Shown here: positions 35,117 to 46,960 of the stretch, in pieces | How positions within the stretch are numbered: the first letter of the stretch is position 1 | Layout of the letters: each line of letters starts with the position of its first letter | Source: Phoebastria nigripes | Lineage: Eukaryota > Chordata > Aves > Procellariiformes > Diomedeidae | Assembly: GCA_035582835.1 (NCBI GenBank) | Contig: JAYKAV010000888.1 | Coordinates: 861,380 to 925,379 of the forward strand | DNA length: 64,000 nucleotides | Direction: 5' to 3' | Notes under the pieces: generated by a model | Seen by the model: only the letters and a program-made list of their open reading frames with translations | Databases searched by the model: none | What the model was told of the DNA's origin: nothing | Position numbers and translations under genes: made by a program

Positions 35117-38100
35117 GTATGTGAGAGTCAGCTCCTCCCCCAGACTGTCTTCTGTACATAGTGTTGGGGCACTTTCTTTAATTGCTTTCATCCTCAGCGC
35201 TAAGCAGCCTCTAGATATGGTATTGATCTGTCATTCCTACATGAATGGATGGCTCAGTGCTTCAAATCTTGTAGCTGAAGTAGGTCTTAACGAGTTAACT
35301 GAATACAGGGGATTGATGATTCTTGCTTTGAAAACAGCAATTTGCCTTTTGTGCAGTGCTGTGTTAGTTTGCCTGCCTGCCTGCCCCAGCCTTTCCTGGT
35401 AAAACACTAGGTGATACACTCACATAAATTATATGGAGATAAACTCTGCATGCACAAGAGTAAGCAAAGGATAATAAAATTGCATATATGAACCCTCAGA
35501 CCTGGCTGCAAGAAAACATGAGTCTGAAGATTTTGTGCCAGTATCTCTGTGCCTGTTGGTGGATGGGCTCAGTACGATTTGGGCTGTAAATTTCCAGTCT
35601 CTGATTCTGACAGCTGCCAATATATCTGACTCCTGGAAATCTCTCTGTCTGTCAAAGATAAGTGTGCTGCTCCAAATGGATTCGCTAATCATTGCCTGAG
35701 GCTGGATACTGGCTTCCTTCCAGCTAAACCTTTTCTGTGTTTGAAACACACACATGAGACGAAGGAGTACCTGAAAAGATCAGTCTTGACAAAGCAGAAA
35801 TTGCATGTACACTTATAAATCATTTTCTCTGCTTTGTATCTGCAACTGTTTTCATTCTTCTTGCTTTCATCCTTGCTGGTTTTGGGGTTTTTTTCCCCTC
35901 TCAACACACATTTTTATTGCAAAGCACACAGACTTTCCTGAATAGGCATTGATATATGATGTCAGCCTGTGGTTTCACAGAATCAGACTTGTTATTTACA
36001 GGATATCAGATATCGTCTGAATTTCAAATTCATACCCTTTTCTCCATGTTTCATTCTCTGCTTCAATCCCTTTGATGGCCTTAGGGATCTTGCAGATTGG
36101 TGACTGGCAAGGATAACAAGTGGCTGTCCCACAGTGGAATTGTAAATGCTCAATGTTATCTAATTGTTAGAGTTGAGAAATGGGATTGCAAAGCCATATC
36201 TGGAGTCAAGGGTAATTCGAACCTGTCATCAGATGGTCGTGACTGGGAGACTTCTGCTGCAGGTCCTCTGATTTTTAAGGCATGTCAGTACTAGGCAGTG
36301 ATGAATGGGAGGGATTTTTTTCCCAGGAAGACAGGGTCACAGTGTTTGGCAGAGATGTTTTGAGTTGTGACACAGTTCAGCAGAGCAGCAGGGATAGGTG
36401 GAAGACTGGCCTGGGTCCCTTCCTGTGTACCAAGCAGCTCTACTGCCAATTTGGGCAGTGCCCCCGGCTTGGCTGATCTCACAACAGGGGCTTCAAGAGC
36501 AGAACCTGGAACAGCCCAGCCTGCTCCCTTGCTCAAATGAGGGGGTTTCATTCCACTACAAGTCCTCCAAGAAGAGGAAACATCTTTCTACACAAAGCTC
36601 CAAAACTCAACTACTAGCTTAAACAGCACTTCATAGCCCAAGGTAGACTTGGGTGAGCAAAGTAATCCTGCTGCCTGTCAACAGCAGAGCCAGGATTAAC
36701 TTGAGGTGTCCTGCTTGCTTTCTTTTTTTTTTGCACTAGTCCATGCCACCTCCCTAAATCTCCTGTGCAGGATGCAAGGGAGCAAGGGTCTTTTAGGAGA
36801 AGAACATCACAGTGGGCACTAACAGGCTCCCTCTGCTAAGGCGGAGAGCAAGCTGAAGCCCCTTGTGTTCTCCATGCAGAATAGTTCCTGATCTTGTTTG
36901 ATTTCAGGATTAAAATTCTGCTAACAAAATATGATCTGCTCATTATTCTTTCCATGACTCCAGCCTTTCATGGTTTAAAGGCCTGCTGCTCTGAAGGGGG
37001 TTCTGATTTTTTTTTCCCCCCTCTTCAGATTGCAATTGCAAAGATGGTGATTGACAAAGTTCAGGCTTCTGATGTTCAGGGTTATAGACTCAACTGTTCA
37101 CAAGCGTGCCTCAGGCGCTGGGCTGTGTGGCAAGGAGATAACTTTGCAAGTATTTGAAGGCTGCAAGCATTGATGAAAAGGAGAGAACACAAGGGGTGGT
37201 CTGACAAGGGAAACTAGGAGACCTAAGATGATGATTAATAAAGTTTTTTGGCTAAGTATCAGGAATCATTTCCTAGCAGTGAGTTTGCAGAGTGACCTCC
37301 CAGTTATGGAGCTTATGCTGTTGTAATAAATGCATAGACCTATAACAATTTTATGGTTGTCACTAGGCTGTACGTCAAAGCCACTTGGAGTCACACATTA
37401 ATAAAGATATTAAAACTTAACATCCTCGCACAGTTGAACAAATGGCACTCCAGTAATTCTTAACAACGTAGGGCCTGACATGCACAATGACGCACCTCTG
37501 ATGGCAGCCCCAAAAAGCAACAGTACCAACATGCACACACCTGTGTTCCCATCTTAGCATTTCCTATCCACTGTTCATGTGTAGTGGTGCTCCACGCAGC
37601 ACCTTTCCCTATCACTCAGCAGCCTTTTGCAATTACATAATACACTTCCTTCCTGAAAAGTTTTCAGTGTTTTCTTCCCAAAATAACATTCGTTTACCCC
37701 CTGTAGATGAAAACATTTTTAAGAATTTGTGAACCCCATTGGATAAAACCTAACTTATCAAACCTTCCCTCCAGCAATCAGCCTCACAGTAGTGTTGTCC
37801 TGATAAATGTTGCTCTAGTGGGGAAGCACACGTTAAGGCTGCTGGGCTTGATAGAAAGCACTGTTCCTCCATTGTGTAGATGCTTCAGAGTTCCCCACTG
37901 GGATAGCTTGCTGCAAGAAACTCAGCAGTGATTATTTAAATAAATGAGAACGTACCACGCAGCTTGGCCAAGCTATGAAAGTCAGGCTGTGCTCCATGTT
38001 CCACTGCTGGGGAAATAAATAGTATTAATTATTTCTAAAAATACATTTTAAAAAATATTTTAAAATAAAGAAGAAAAGGCCTTGACAGCCACTGTTGCTA

Positions 38101-41100
38101 ATGTATCTTCTAGATGCCAGTAGCAGGGCAGCTGCACTCGTAAAGCCACCCACTGAAGGGGTTTCAGCNCAAGGGAGGGTTGTGCAGGAGCTGTACTGGG
38201 AGCTCAGGGAATCTTTCAGAGCAGCACCAAGCACAGACACACTGGCTTCTTGCAACATTTGCTTTCTGTTAGTGGAGGCTGTTGCGGGTCGCATGGATTT
38301 TTTATTATTATTATTTTTAACTTCCATGAAATTAGAATTATATACACTGACTTTCCTTCTGCTTTCTAGTTGTCGCTCACAGACAAAACAAAATGATTGG
38401 CATTAGGTAGAACAAAGCTAATGGGCTGGGTTAGCAGTCCTCCTTTCTGCTAGTCACCTCTGGAAAACAAATTACACCTGACATCAGGCCAGGGGTGACA
38501 GCCATCTGTGGGGTCGATCCTAGTTTGATCCCATTGCTGGCTCTCCTGACGTGTTTGCCAGCCAGCTGCAAAGCCCTGCACTGGAGAGAGAGATCACAAA
38601 CTTAATGAAACCAGGCTTTTAACAGGAAAGTGCTCCAATCAGACAGCCTACTTTAGTGCCTGGCTAGCACTGGGGACGTGGCGCCGATGTGTCCTCAGCT
38701 CATCAACTCTGGCAGGGTCTGACTGCTGTGCTGGTAGGCAGCTACTGCAGTAACTACCTTAAATTGGCAAGAACTGCTTTCTGTGTATCTATCTTCCCAT
38801 GAGGTTGTTGCTATTTTTTAATATTCCCTTGTTTTCTTGGAAAGGGGAATCCAAACCGCCTCTCGCTGAGTGGTGCTATGCCCCCCGAGGTACTGTGCTC
38901 ACCCACCAGGAACAGGGTGGCCTGTGGGACTCTGCCAAGAAGCTGCAGCAAAGGCTCTCGCCCAGGAAGGCAAAGTTTCTTAGTCTATAACTAATTCATA
39001 GTTTAGGTGTATTCACAAAGAAATGTTCCCAAGAACAAATTTAGTTTGAGAAACGTATCAGACTGAGCAAAGACAACTATTTCCCATATGCAGTTATTCC
39101 CCCACACCGTACTGCCTGCCATGCTCCCATTTCCGCTGCTGCCCACAGCAGGCTGAACACTGTACTGACCCTGTATGTCTCCTCTGAATACTCCTTGGAG
39201 CAAAGTAAATGGGGTTTATTGATTGCCAGCAGTATTGCCTGTCAGATTACACTTTTGAGATACATGTGTCTAAAGGAATAGATTGGCTTGTCCCTATGCA
39301 AGATTATGCTATTCTGGTAGAGGACGTTTACCACTTGCCTGACGGGGAGTGGTTTGCTCCCCTGCCCCAAACCCTTTGCTGAGAGTATTAGCAGCCTATG
39401 ACTGTGCCCACTTACAGCACTAAGTGTCAGCTGGGCAGGGAGGGGAGATAAGGGGTCCCTGTTAACGGCAACTCCCTGCCCCTTAGAGAAGCGAGGTAGC
39501 GATGGGATGGGCATGGGGAGGCTGGCTGTGAAACATCACTCCGTCCTTGTGGTGAATAAAGGAAGTTTAGGGCCATGCAATGAGAAAAGCGTTGAAATGC
39601 AATTTATCCAGAAAAGTACCAAGAGGTGGTTCTGGCTAAGAAGGAAACATCCGCACAGCCAACCCCGAGTGACACCAGGGCTGGAGCGGGACAGTCCCTG
39701 CAGGGCACACACATGGGGTAGCGACGAAAGGCCAGTACAGCACTGTGCTTTAGACCTTGGAAATCCCCAGCCATGTTTTTCACCCTCCTCATGCTTATTT
39801 CTGTATAATAGATTTTTGTTTGCCATACCCACATCACTGTGTACAAGGCCAACATACAGATTTAGGCAAAGTTAGGAAGCCGGTTAGGGTGCTCCATGTT
39901 GTATAATGGCTGTGGGGAAAGGAGAGCTTTTCTGGCCTTCTCCCAGGTGCAAATCCCAAATGTTTGTGCCTTTCAAGGCATTCTTCAAGTTTGCCTTTTG
40001 TAAAAGTAGTAATGTAAAACCCTGTGTCTCTTCTTCTCTCAGAAGTGATAGAAAAGCAGAGCAACTCCATTGCTTTTGATGCAGTTCAGGATTTAGCCCA
40101 TCCGTATTTTGTTGTGTATTTCTCTCTCTTCGGTGTTTCCCAGAGGCAGACCAGAGAGTGGTGTGTGTTGGGAGAACAGGGGCAGGGAGAGGTTGGGGTT
40201 CTCATTCCACACAGCGCTAAAGATAGAGCCGTGATACTCTGTGCAAAATTTCACATGAGAAAATGCAGAAAGGAAAGCAGTCTTCTCTATTTCCTTCTGT
40301 TACAGAGACAGCAGGTTCTGGTCTCTGTGGCTAAGCAAGATTGGTCTTGAGTATGTTGTGGCTGTTTTATTTGCTGTTCTTGCATGTCTTGTATCGATAG
40401 TATTTACTGTAGGGTAATGGCTTGGGTTTCTATTCTAATTGTATCTAGGAACGTTGCCTAGAAATTCACTGAGCTTCCTAGTCTCACCTGCTTTACTGGA
40501 GAGGAGTGAGGTTTTTAGCATTTTTTTGCTTTGTTTTTGTAAGAGTGCTATTATTCCACAAAGTGCTCCCTGAATGGCAGGAAAATCCTAGTGGGACAAG
40601 TGGGATTTCACTGTTCCAGGACTGGGCTGATGGGTTATTCACTGCATGAATGGGTCTGCCACAATCCTCTCCTGGCTAGCCCTCCGCCCCCGTGCTGACG
40701 AATGCTGTATAACACAGAGAGATGGTGCAGGAGCCTGAGCCNACAGCCCTCACCGCAGCTATCCCCATGGTGTTCCCCGCAGCACAGCCTGACACACGCT
40801 CCCTACTCACCAGCTACCAATTTTTCATCATTTTACTGTCTACACATTTTCAAGCAGTCACAGAACTCGGTGCAAAGAGTTTATGTTCTCTCATCAGTAC
40901 AAAAAGGGTTTGTTGGGTTTGGACAGTGGTTGTAATGAGAAGTTTGGGGTATAGGTGCAGGAGCATACCGTGTGCAGCCAGCAAGCCTGGCCCGGTCCCT
41001 TTGCAGTACCCATTGATTGCACAGGCCCAGTGGGTGTACTGGGCAGAGATTTTTCATTTATTTTTTGCAGTTTAGTCTGACACATGACATCACTGTGAAA

Positions 41101-42134
41101 GATGACTGCAGCTTTTTGCACTTTCTCCCTTTTCCCTGCTCCTTCTATGCTGGTGTCGGTATTTCAGCGTAGCTGAGTTATTCCAGCAAATAACCTGTGA
41201 AGCGTGCAGCCATGCTGAACCCAGGAAGGCAGCCTGGGGATTGAGGCATCGCAGCTCCTGCATGATGTGGCCCAAGCCTCAGAGGTCAGAGGTTCCTACA
41301 TGTGGGTTTTGCTCAGCCTCTCGTGTAGTTAAGACCGAACCACAGCGCTTTCCTCCAGATCTGAATGTGATTCGAGTTCACAAGTACTCAGATCTGGCAT
41401 TTGGTTTTCAGCTACCTCTGACTCTGGGAGATCTTCCTTTCCTTTGCATTTTTCTGATCCAGGACATTGCCAACCACAAACTTAGCTAAAATAAAGTTGA
41501 TGATCCTGATGCTGTCAGAAACAACCAATTCAGGGCAGCTGCCCATCAAATAGTGTGGTATCAGTGCATTGCTTCTGAGACTTTTTAGCAGTTGCCCATC
41601 TGTTGATACACTTGCTGATATACAGTAAAGCAAGTGAGGAGGCTGTAAAAAACACTAAAAAGAGAGGATTTTCCCCTTGCTTACCACCAGCAGAGGTAGA
41701 CTCAAGTCACAAAGCCTAGGATGGGGATTTTTAGCTGAGGAGTGGTGCATGTTTCTGGATGGCAGGGAGAGCAGGTGAGGAAATCTCAGGTTTGGGCTTA
41801 AATGGATCCCAGTTTTTGCTGGGAATGTCTGCACAGCACAGTGTGGGATGAAAGCTATTTTAGATAGACTGCTGTACCTTGCGAGCTAAATAACCAGTGC
41901 AAAGTGCAGTACAAATTGCTTTCAGTATTTGAACTGGCTCGTTCAGACCGAGGATGGGAATTTCTGTACAGCACTATGCTGTATAGCTTTCACACAGTGA
42001 AGCAGGCACATGGTAGCTGAATCTCAGAGTCGCTATACCACAGTAGTAGTATAACATCAGCATCTGAAAGTGTTTCCTTCCTTAAAAAACTGGTGATAAT
42101 TGAGGCCGCTTCTTCTTTCCTTTACCTTCTATAG
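35117..42134 (+). other. SLIT3: SLIT3 intron, 7.0 kb
   Basis: From GTATGT to a pyrimidine-rich acceptor (CTTTCCTTTACCTTCTATAG). It contains (TGCC)4 at 35370-35385, a short TTA repeat near 38306-38318 and a small diverged duplication with a hairpin near 41820-41986. No coding exon, RNA gene or recent transposon was recognised. Confidence 0.9.
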
Positions 42135-42375
42135 TGGACTTTTCTGTGAAACTCCTCCACCGATGGTTCTGCTGCAGACAAGCCCATGTGATAACTATGA
42201 GTGCCAGAATGGGGCCCAGTGCATCGTCGCACACCATGAGCCCGTCTGCCGCTGCCTCGCTGGCTTTGCTGGGCAGAAGTGCGAGAAGCTCATCACAGTC
42301 AACTTTGTTGGGAAGGATTCCTACGTGGAGCTGCCATCAGCCAAAATTCGCCCTCAGGCAAACATCTCCCTCCAG
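42135..42375 (+). CDS. SLIT3: SLIT3 internal exon: last EGF before laminin G, and start of laminin G
   Basis: A 241-bp exon, acceptor CTATAG and donor GTATGT, ending in phase 0. It starts GLFCE, the last cysteine of the previous [42 protein letters not shown] and AGQKCE then form a whole EGF. It ends with [20 protein letters not shown] and RPQANISLQ, the first strands of the laminin G domain. This exon settles the paralogue: [12 protein letters not shown] and [14 protein letters not shown] agree with SLIT3, where SLIT2 has PMVLPRTSPC and a diverged VNF segment. NIS is a possible N-glycosylation site. In SLITs, proteolytic cleavage falls in the EGF region, separating the Robo-binding N fragment from the C fragment, but I cannot place that site here. 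Confidence 0.98.
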
Positions 42376-44764
42376 GTATGTCACACCGGACATCAGTTGC
42401 CAGCCCAGTGCTCTTCTAAGCAATAATATGTATACATGTATATATTTTTTTATTCTGAAGGAACAGGGTCTATTGGCCAAGATGCTGACAAAGTTAGAGA
42501 CAACTTGTGAGCCAGTTGTCTGCTCTAAAATTATTGAAACATTAAGGAGCAATTAAGGCACCACTGTACCTTTGTGGACACATACCCTGCCTCCAGAATC
42601 TCACCACTCCTTTATTCCCAGACTGGCAATGTAACTAGAGATGATTCAGCAAACCTCCCTGTTTTCTTACTGATCTACAGCATTGTGATTCATCCTGTAG
42701 AAATTAGTGCTTAATATTAGGAGACTTATTAAAAGAGGCTGCTCTAAATGGCCTTTCCAGACAATATTTTGCTTACTTTTTTACTGTGCACATTCAGTAG
42801 ATAAAAGGCCTGGGATTTTGTTACATCCTGTTGTTACACCTAAATTTGGTTTGCGGTCTAAGGCTCAACAGGCAATGGAAAATAGATATTAGAGGTGCCA
42901 TGCCATTACTGTCATCTTTGTGGTTGTGGATCAAAGGTGTTGTGGATACTTAGCCCAATATGATATTTAAGTGATTTGGAAGTTATTTGCATTCACAATC
43001 TAGTAGGCATTAAACTGATCTTTTTTTTCCCCAAATATCCCAAAGTAAATGAGGGAATAATTTCTAGGTTTATAAGTTTTCTAATGAAGAGATGTGTGGA
43101 GCACATATATGACATGACACATCTCTTTCTTAGGCCACTGATTGTTAATCTGGACTATTTCTATGCTAGATTCAGCCTGCAAATGAAGCATAACATTTCA
43201 AAAGTTGTGAGAAGAAAAATCATCCCTGTATGTTTATTTTATTGCATTTATTTTCTCAATTTGAAGAGATTGTGTTCCACAGTTGGAAATCATATTCTAG
43301 ACTTACTTGATGGAGTTTGGTTGTAATTAAAATACCAATGTCAAGACATGGGAAAAAGGACCGAATTTCCACATTAGGAATAGATTTTTAAAGGGTGGTT
43401 CCTGCAAAGTTTATTCTAATGAGAAAATTCCATAATTAATATTTATCTTTTCTTTACTAGCATGAGTATACAGCTCATATGAAAATGAAGCTGATTCATG
43501 TATATTTGAAACTCCAGTTTTTCTTCAAAATTCCCTTTTATTTAATATCACAAAAGAGATTCTAAAATATGGGCACTCTAAAATATGGCTCCCAAAGGCT
43601 CCAAATGCTATAGGTCAACTTCAAAGCTGAAAATCTGGACATTGTCTTCTTAAGTGTACAAAACATGTTACATCAGCCATAGCTTGAAGAATAAAACTGA
43701 TTATTACAGAAAGCACATGCGGATGACTTTCTCACTTCTTGTTTCCCAGGCTGAATATTATCCTTGCATCCAGTAATTAATCACTAGTGAATTAAAATTA
43801 GAATACGACATTGATTATTAAGAACAGATAGAGGAAGTCTTATTTAAAAGTGTTCAAGAAAAAAAACCTTTTAAGGGCAAAAGAATAGTATTTAAATATA
43901 TATAAAAATGCAAACAGATTTTTAAATGTACTGTTTAGTTTTGGCATTTAACAGCCATTATAAAAAAATGAGCAAGAAATCTCAAGAAGTATGTACTGTG
44001 AAGATAACAGGCAGGTTGTATCCAAAAATCCCATTTTGTCTCTTCTTTTTTTTTTTTTTTTTTTTTCTTTTATAGTATAGGGATATTTGAGAGCTGGAGA
44101 CTGGGAAAGTGGAGACCTTGTTTTTTGATTCACTGTTCAAGATTTATTTTTCCTTGATGTACATCAAAGCTAGAGGGACGAGGGCTACTCTATTCTTCCT
44201 GACTCTCCAAATGTCCCATTTGAACTCAGCATGACTTGCTAATAACTCGGATTGAGTGAATAATTCATGGTTATGCTGGACGTGGGGACAGGTCCTTCTT
44301 TCCTTCTTTTTGTTCATAAAAAGTCTGTGAACAGATGAGCACCTGCTGAAATTTGTTTGCTTGTAATTGTGACACGCTCCTCCTACTGCCAGAGTTGATT
44401 TTCTAAACCTCCACTTCAAGCTGGGATGGTAGCTGAGGAATAAATTCATGTGTCGCCAAAAAAACAGCCATAGTTTACTGACAGGGATCAAATAAATCGC
44501 AGCTTTCACCTCCTGAAAACTAGTTCTCATTTGAAACAAGGGAGCCATCCCTTAGTGGGAGGCTGACCTGTTTGTGTATGAGCCCACTCAATGTCACCAA
44601 GACCTTTTTGTGTCTCATGGCTCTTTCTCTCGTTGTTGCTCATATATATGATTTATTAAGTCATATTTGAATTGCATATATGATTTTGGTTTGATTTTTA
44701 ATATAGGTTTATTTCTTTTTTAATCATTCTCAAGCAACCTTACCTGGTTATTAATGTTTCACAG
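42376..44764 (+). other. SLIT3: SLIT3 intron, 2.4 kb
   Basis: The shortest intron in the window, from GTATGT to ATGTTTCACAG. AT-rich, with a T21 run at 44046-44066. A 134-codon open frame on the minus strand (44144-44548) has no recognisable similarity. Nothing else seen. Confidence 0.9.
44046..44066 (+). repeat. T21 homopolymer
   Basis: Uninterrupted T run about 700 bp upstream of the next acceptor and too far away to act as its polypyrimidine tract. Confidence 0.9.
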
Positions 44765-44895
44765 GTAGCAACGGACAAGGACAATGGCATCTTATTATAC
44801 AAAGGAGACAATGATCCTTTGGCTCTGGAGTTGTACCAAGGACACGTGAGGCTCATCTATGACACGCTGAATTCTCCACCTACCACAGTATACAG
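44765..44895 (+). CDS. SLIT3: SLIT3 internal exon: laminin G domain, first middle segment
   Basis: A 131-bp exon, acceptor TTTCACAG and donor GTAAAT. It starts in phase 0 and ends after two codon bases. It encodes [40 protein letters not shown] and TVY. The NGILLYKGD...[12 protein letters not shown] pattern is the laminin G core, and the residues match SLIT3 ([16 protein letters not shown]) rather than SLIT2 (DKDHIAVELYRGRVRA). The laminin G domain lies in the secreted C-terminal part of SLIT; this fold commonly binds glycans or matrix proteins. The split codon AG|T gives the Ser of [10 protein letters not shown] across the 16.7-kb intron that follows. Confidence 0.98.
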
Positions 44896-46659
44896 GTAAA
44901 TAGCTAAGCTTTACCAAGACAGTTAATTTCCAAAAAAGATGGAGAGGCAGGATTTTTCTAAGAAATGTGCATAGGAGAAGAACCTTTTATTTTACTTCAC
45001 TGTATCTCTTTTATGTATGTAATGAGATAAGAAACTCAGACTAAAGGCTTAGCTAGAGGCTGCATGGTTAAAAATTGGCATTTATTGGCAATACCAGTGA
45101 TACGATGTCCTACTGTGATTGCAGAAAAATGTTGTGTTTACTCATCCACTGTAAAGATTTAGTTTTTGGTGAATATTGTCCTTGAAATAGTTCCAAATAA
45201 TCAGTTTCTTTGATGTTGATATTTAGCATTAATTTACTGTACCAAGACAGAACAGTGACTGTGCAACTGCAGGATTAGACTGTGTCAAATAGGAGGAGAA
45301 GGGCTGAATTCCTCTACAGGGTGATTATTTTTGGAAGAACTCTTACCTCTATCAGTAGTAACTACACAAACCATAAAAAAGCACAAATTACAACGGTAAA
45401 TTGTAGGGCAATTTGACCTTCAGACACTTGANTTTTGGGGATACCAAACCCACAGTTTTTATTCATTAGTCACAAGAAAGAAAAGCAAATGTAAAAGTGA
45501 AACCCATGCACAGAGGCGTTCCCCTAGGAAGGAGAGATCTGCTGGTCATGTCTTCCACTGTTCCTTTAGCAGCCCTCGCCCTGCGTTAACACCCTTCTGA
45601 TTGTGTTTAAGCCCTGTTGCTCCAGTTTGTTCTCTGTAAACATGCAGTTGTGACCACATGGAGCCCTTTCGGGTTCAGTGCAGTTTCATGGCATTGTGTA
45701 TGCAGAAGAGCTGGATTTCCCAGCCCACCTCGCTCTTTAAGGAAGAGCAGCCTATTACAGGAAGTGAAAGGATGCCACCAAGTATCACTAGCCAGGATGG
45801 GCCTTGTACTTTTTCTGGAAAGTTTTCTCAGCACTTGATAAAACTTGAGTCTTTCAGGAGTATGGTAGCTGTGCAGAGCTTTCTTTAAGGGGAATGGTGA
45901 CTTGTTTAAGAAAATGAGAAAATTCTTTCTGTATAAAAGCAAATTGGATAATACCAGTGCAGGGATGTCACCAGGAAGAGCAATGACTTGTCCACTGTAG
46001 GAATGAAGAAAGTGGTTTGTTAGTGATTTTCACCAGCTGGATAGGTGTGAAAAATTTCTCTGTGTGTGGCTGCTAATCCTAATTGATTTCATGTTAGAGC
46101 AAAGCTGAAGTTGTTGAACAGTTTTATGCCACTGATTAGAACATAGGGAAAAGCTCATTATGTGTGGGCAGCACAGGGGGTGACGGATCGGTGTGGATGC
46201 TTGCTCTCCGTTGTCAAGGGCAGAGCGGTGTGGTGACAAGAGTTGTTGCCACCATCACAGCAACACTTTATGGATCTGCTGCCTTCTGGCAAAGTTGCCA
46301 GTGATGGCAAGCGGCAGTGTCCTCATTATTCCTGCGCCCTTCATATTAATCAAGGAGGAGGTCTCCATTCAGACTGACACCTCATTACCATAAGATTAAT
46401 GGCCTGTTCACTACATTTTGTACTGTGTGATCTGTGGAGATGGGAAAGAAGCTGCTTAATACAATGCCCTTTCTGAAATGTCACTCTAATCTTTTATTAG
46501 TTTAAGGAGTGGAGCAAAATGGGATTAGCATGGAGCTTGATGGGAAAAGATTAGGTTGATTGAGAAAAACTGCAGCTAAAGAATGTCAAAAAGGGCCTCT
46601 AAATAGATGAAAAGACTTGTTTTCCTTAAGGGCTGACGAAGGGGGAGGAAACCTGCTTC

Positions 46660-46960
46660 TCTCCTTACAATCATAGGATTTAAGGGTAGAAGGCGTGAGT
46701 GGATCTGTTTGACCTCCCTGTATATCCTGTTTGACTTTTAGCTAAGGCGTAAGCTCTGTTTGGCTAAGACAGGACTTCCAGCTTGGCACCGAGTTTTGAC
46801 AGGAAAATACCAAATAATGGAAATTCCCCCATTTCCTTTAGTAGCTTGGACAATGGTCAATCATTTCCATTATTCAGGCATTGGCCATAATTTCTAAGTT
46901 GTGTCGCTAATACCTTCTGGATGTTTTAGAGGCTTTCTCCAGGGAAATTAAAGTCCTTTT
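46660..46960 (-). mobile_element. Degraded CR1-like remnant, antisense
   Basis: Two weakly matching blocks in CR1 order. ATCATAGGATTTAAGGGTAG near 46671 resembles the CR1 3' terminus read in reverse. AATAATGGAAATTCCCCCAT-TTCCTTTAGTAGCTTGG near 46813-46850 resembles the usual GGAGATTCCACCACTTCC-to-CAGCCTGTTCCAATG segment. No frame survives. Identification is by eye only. Confidence 0.5.

Noticed and set aside
44144..44548. 134-codon minus-strand open frame inside the 2.4-kb intron
   Set aside because: Composition is unlike a known protein and no supporting signals were seen.
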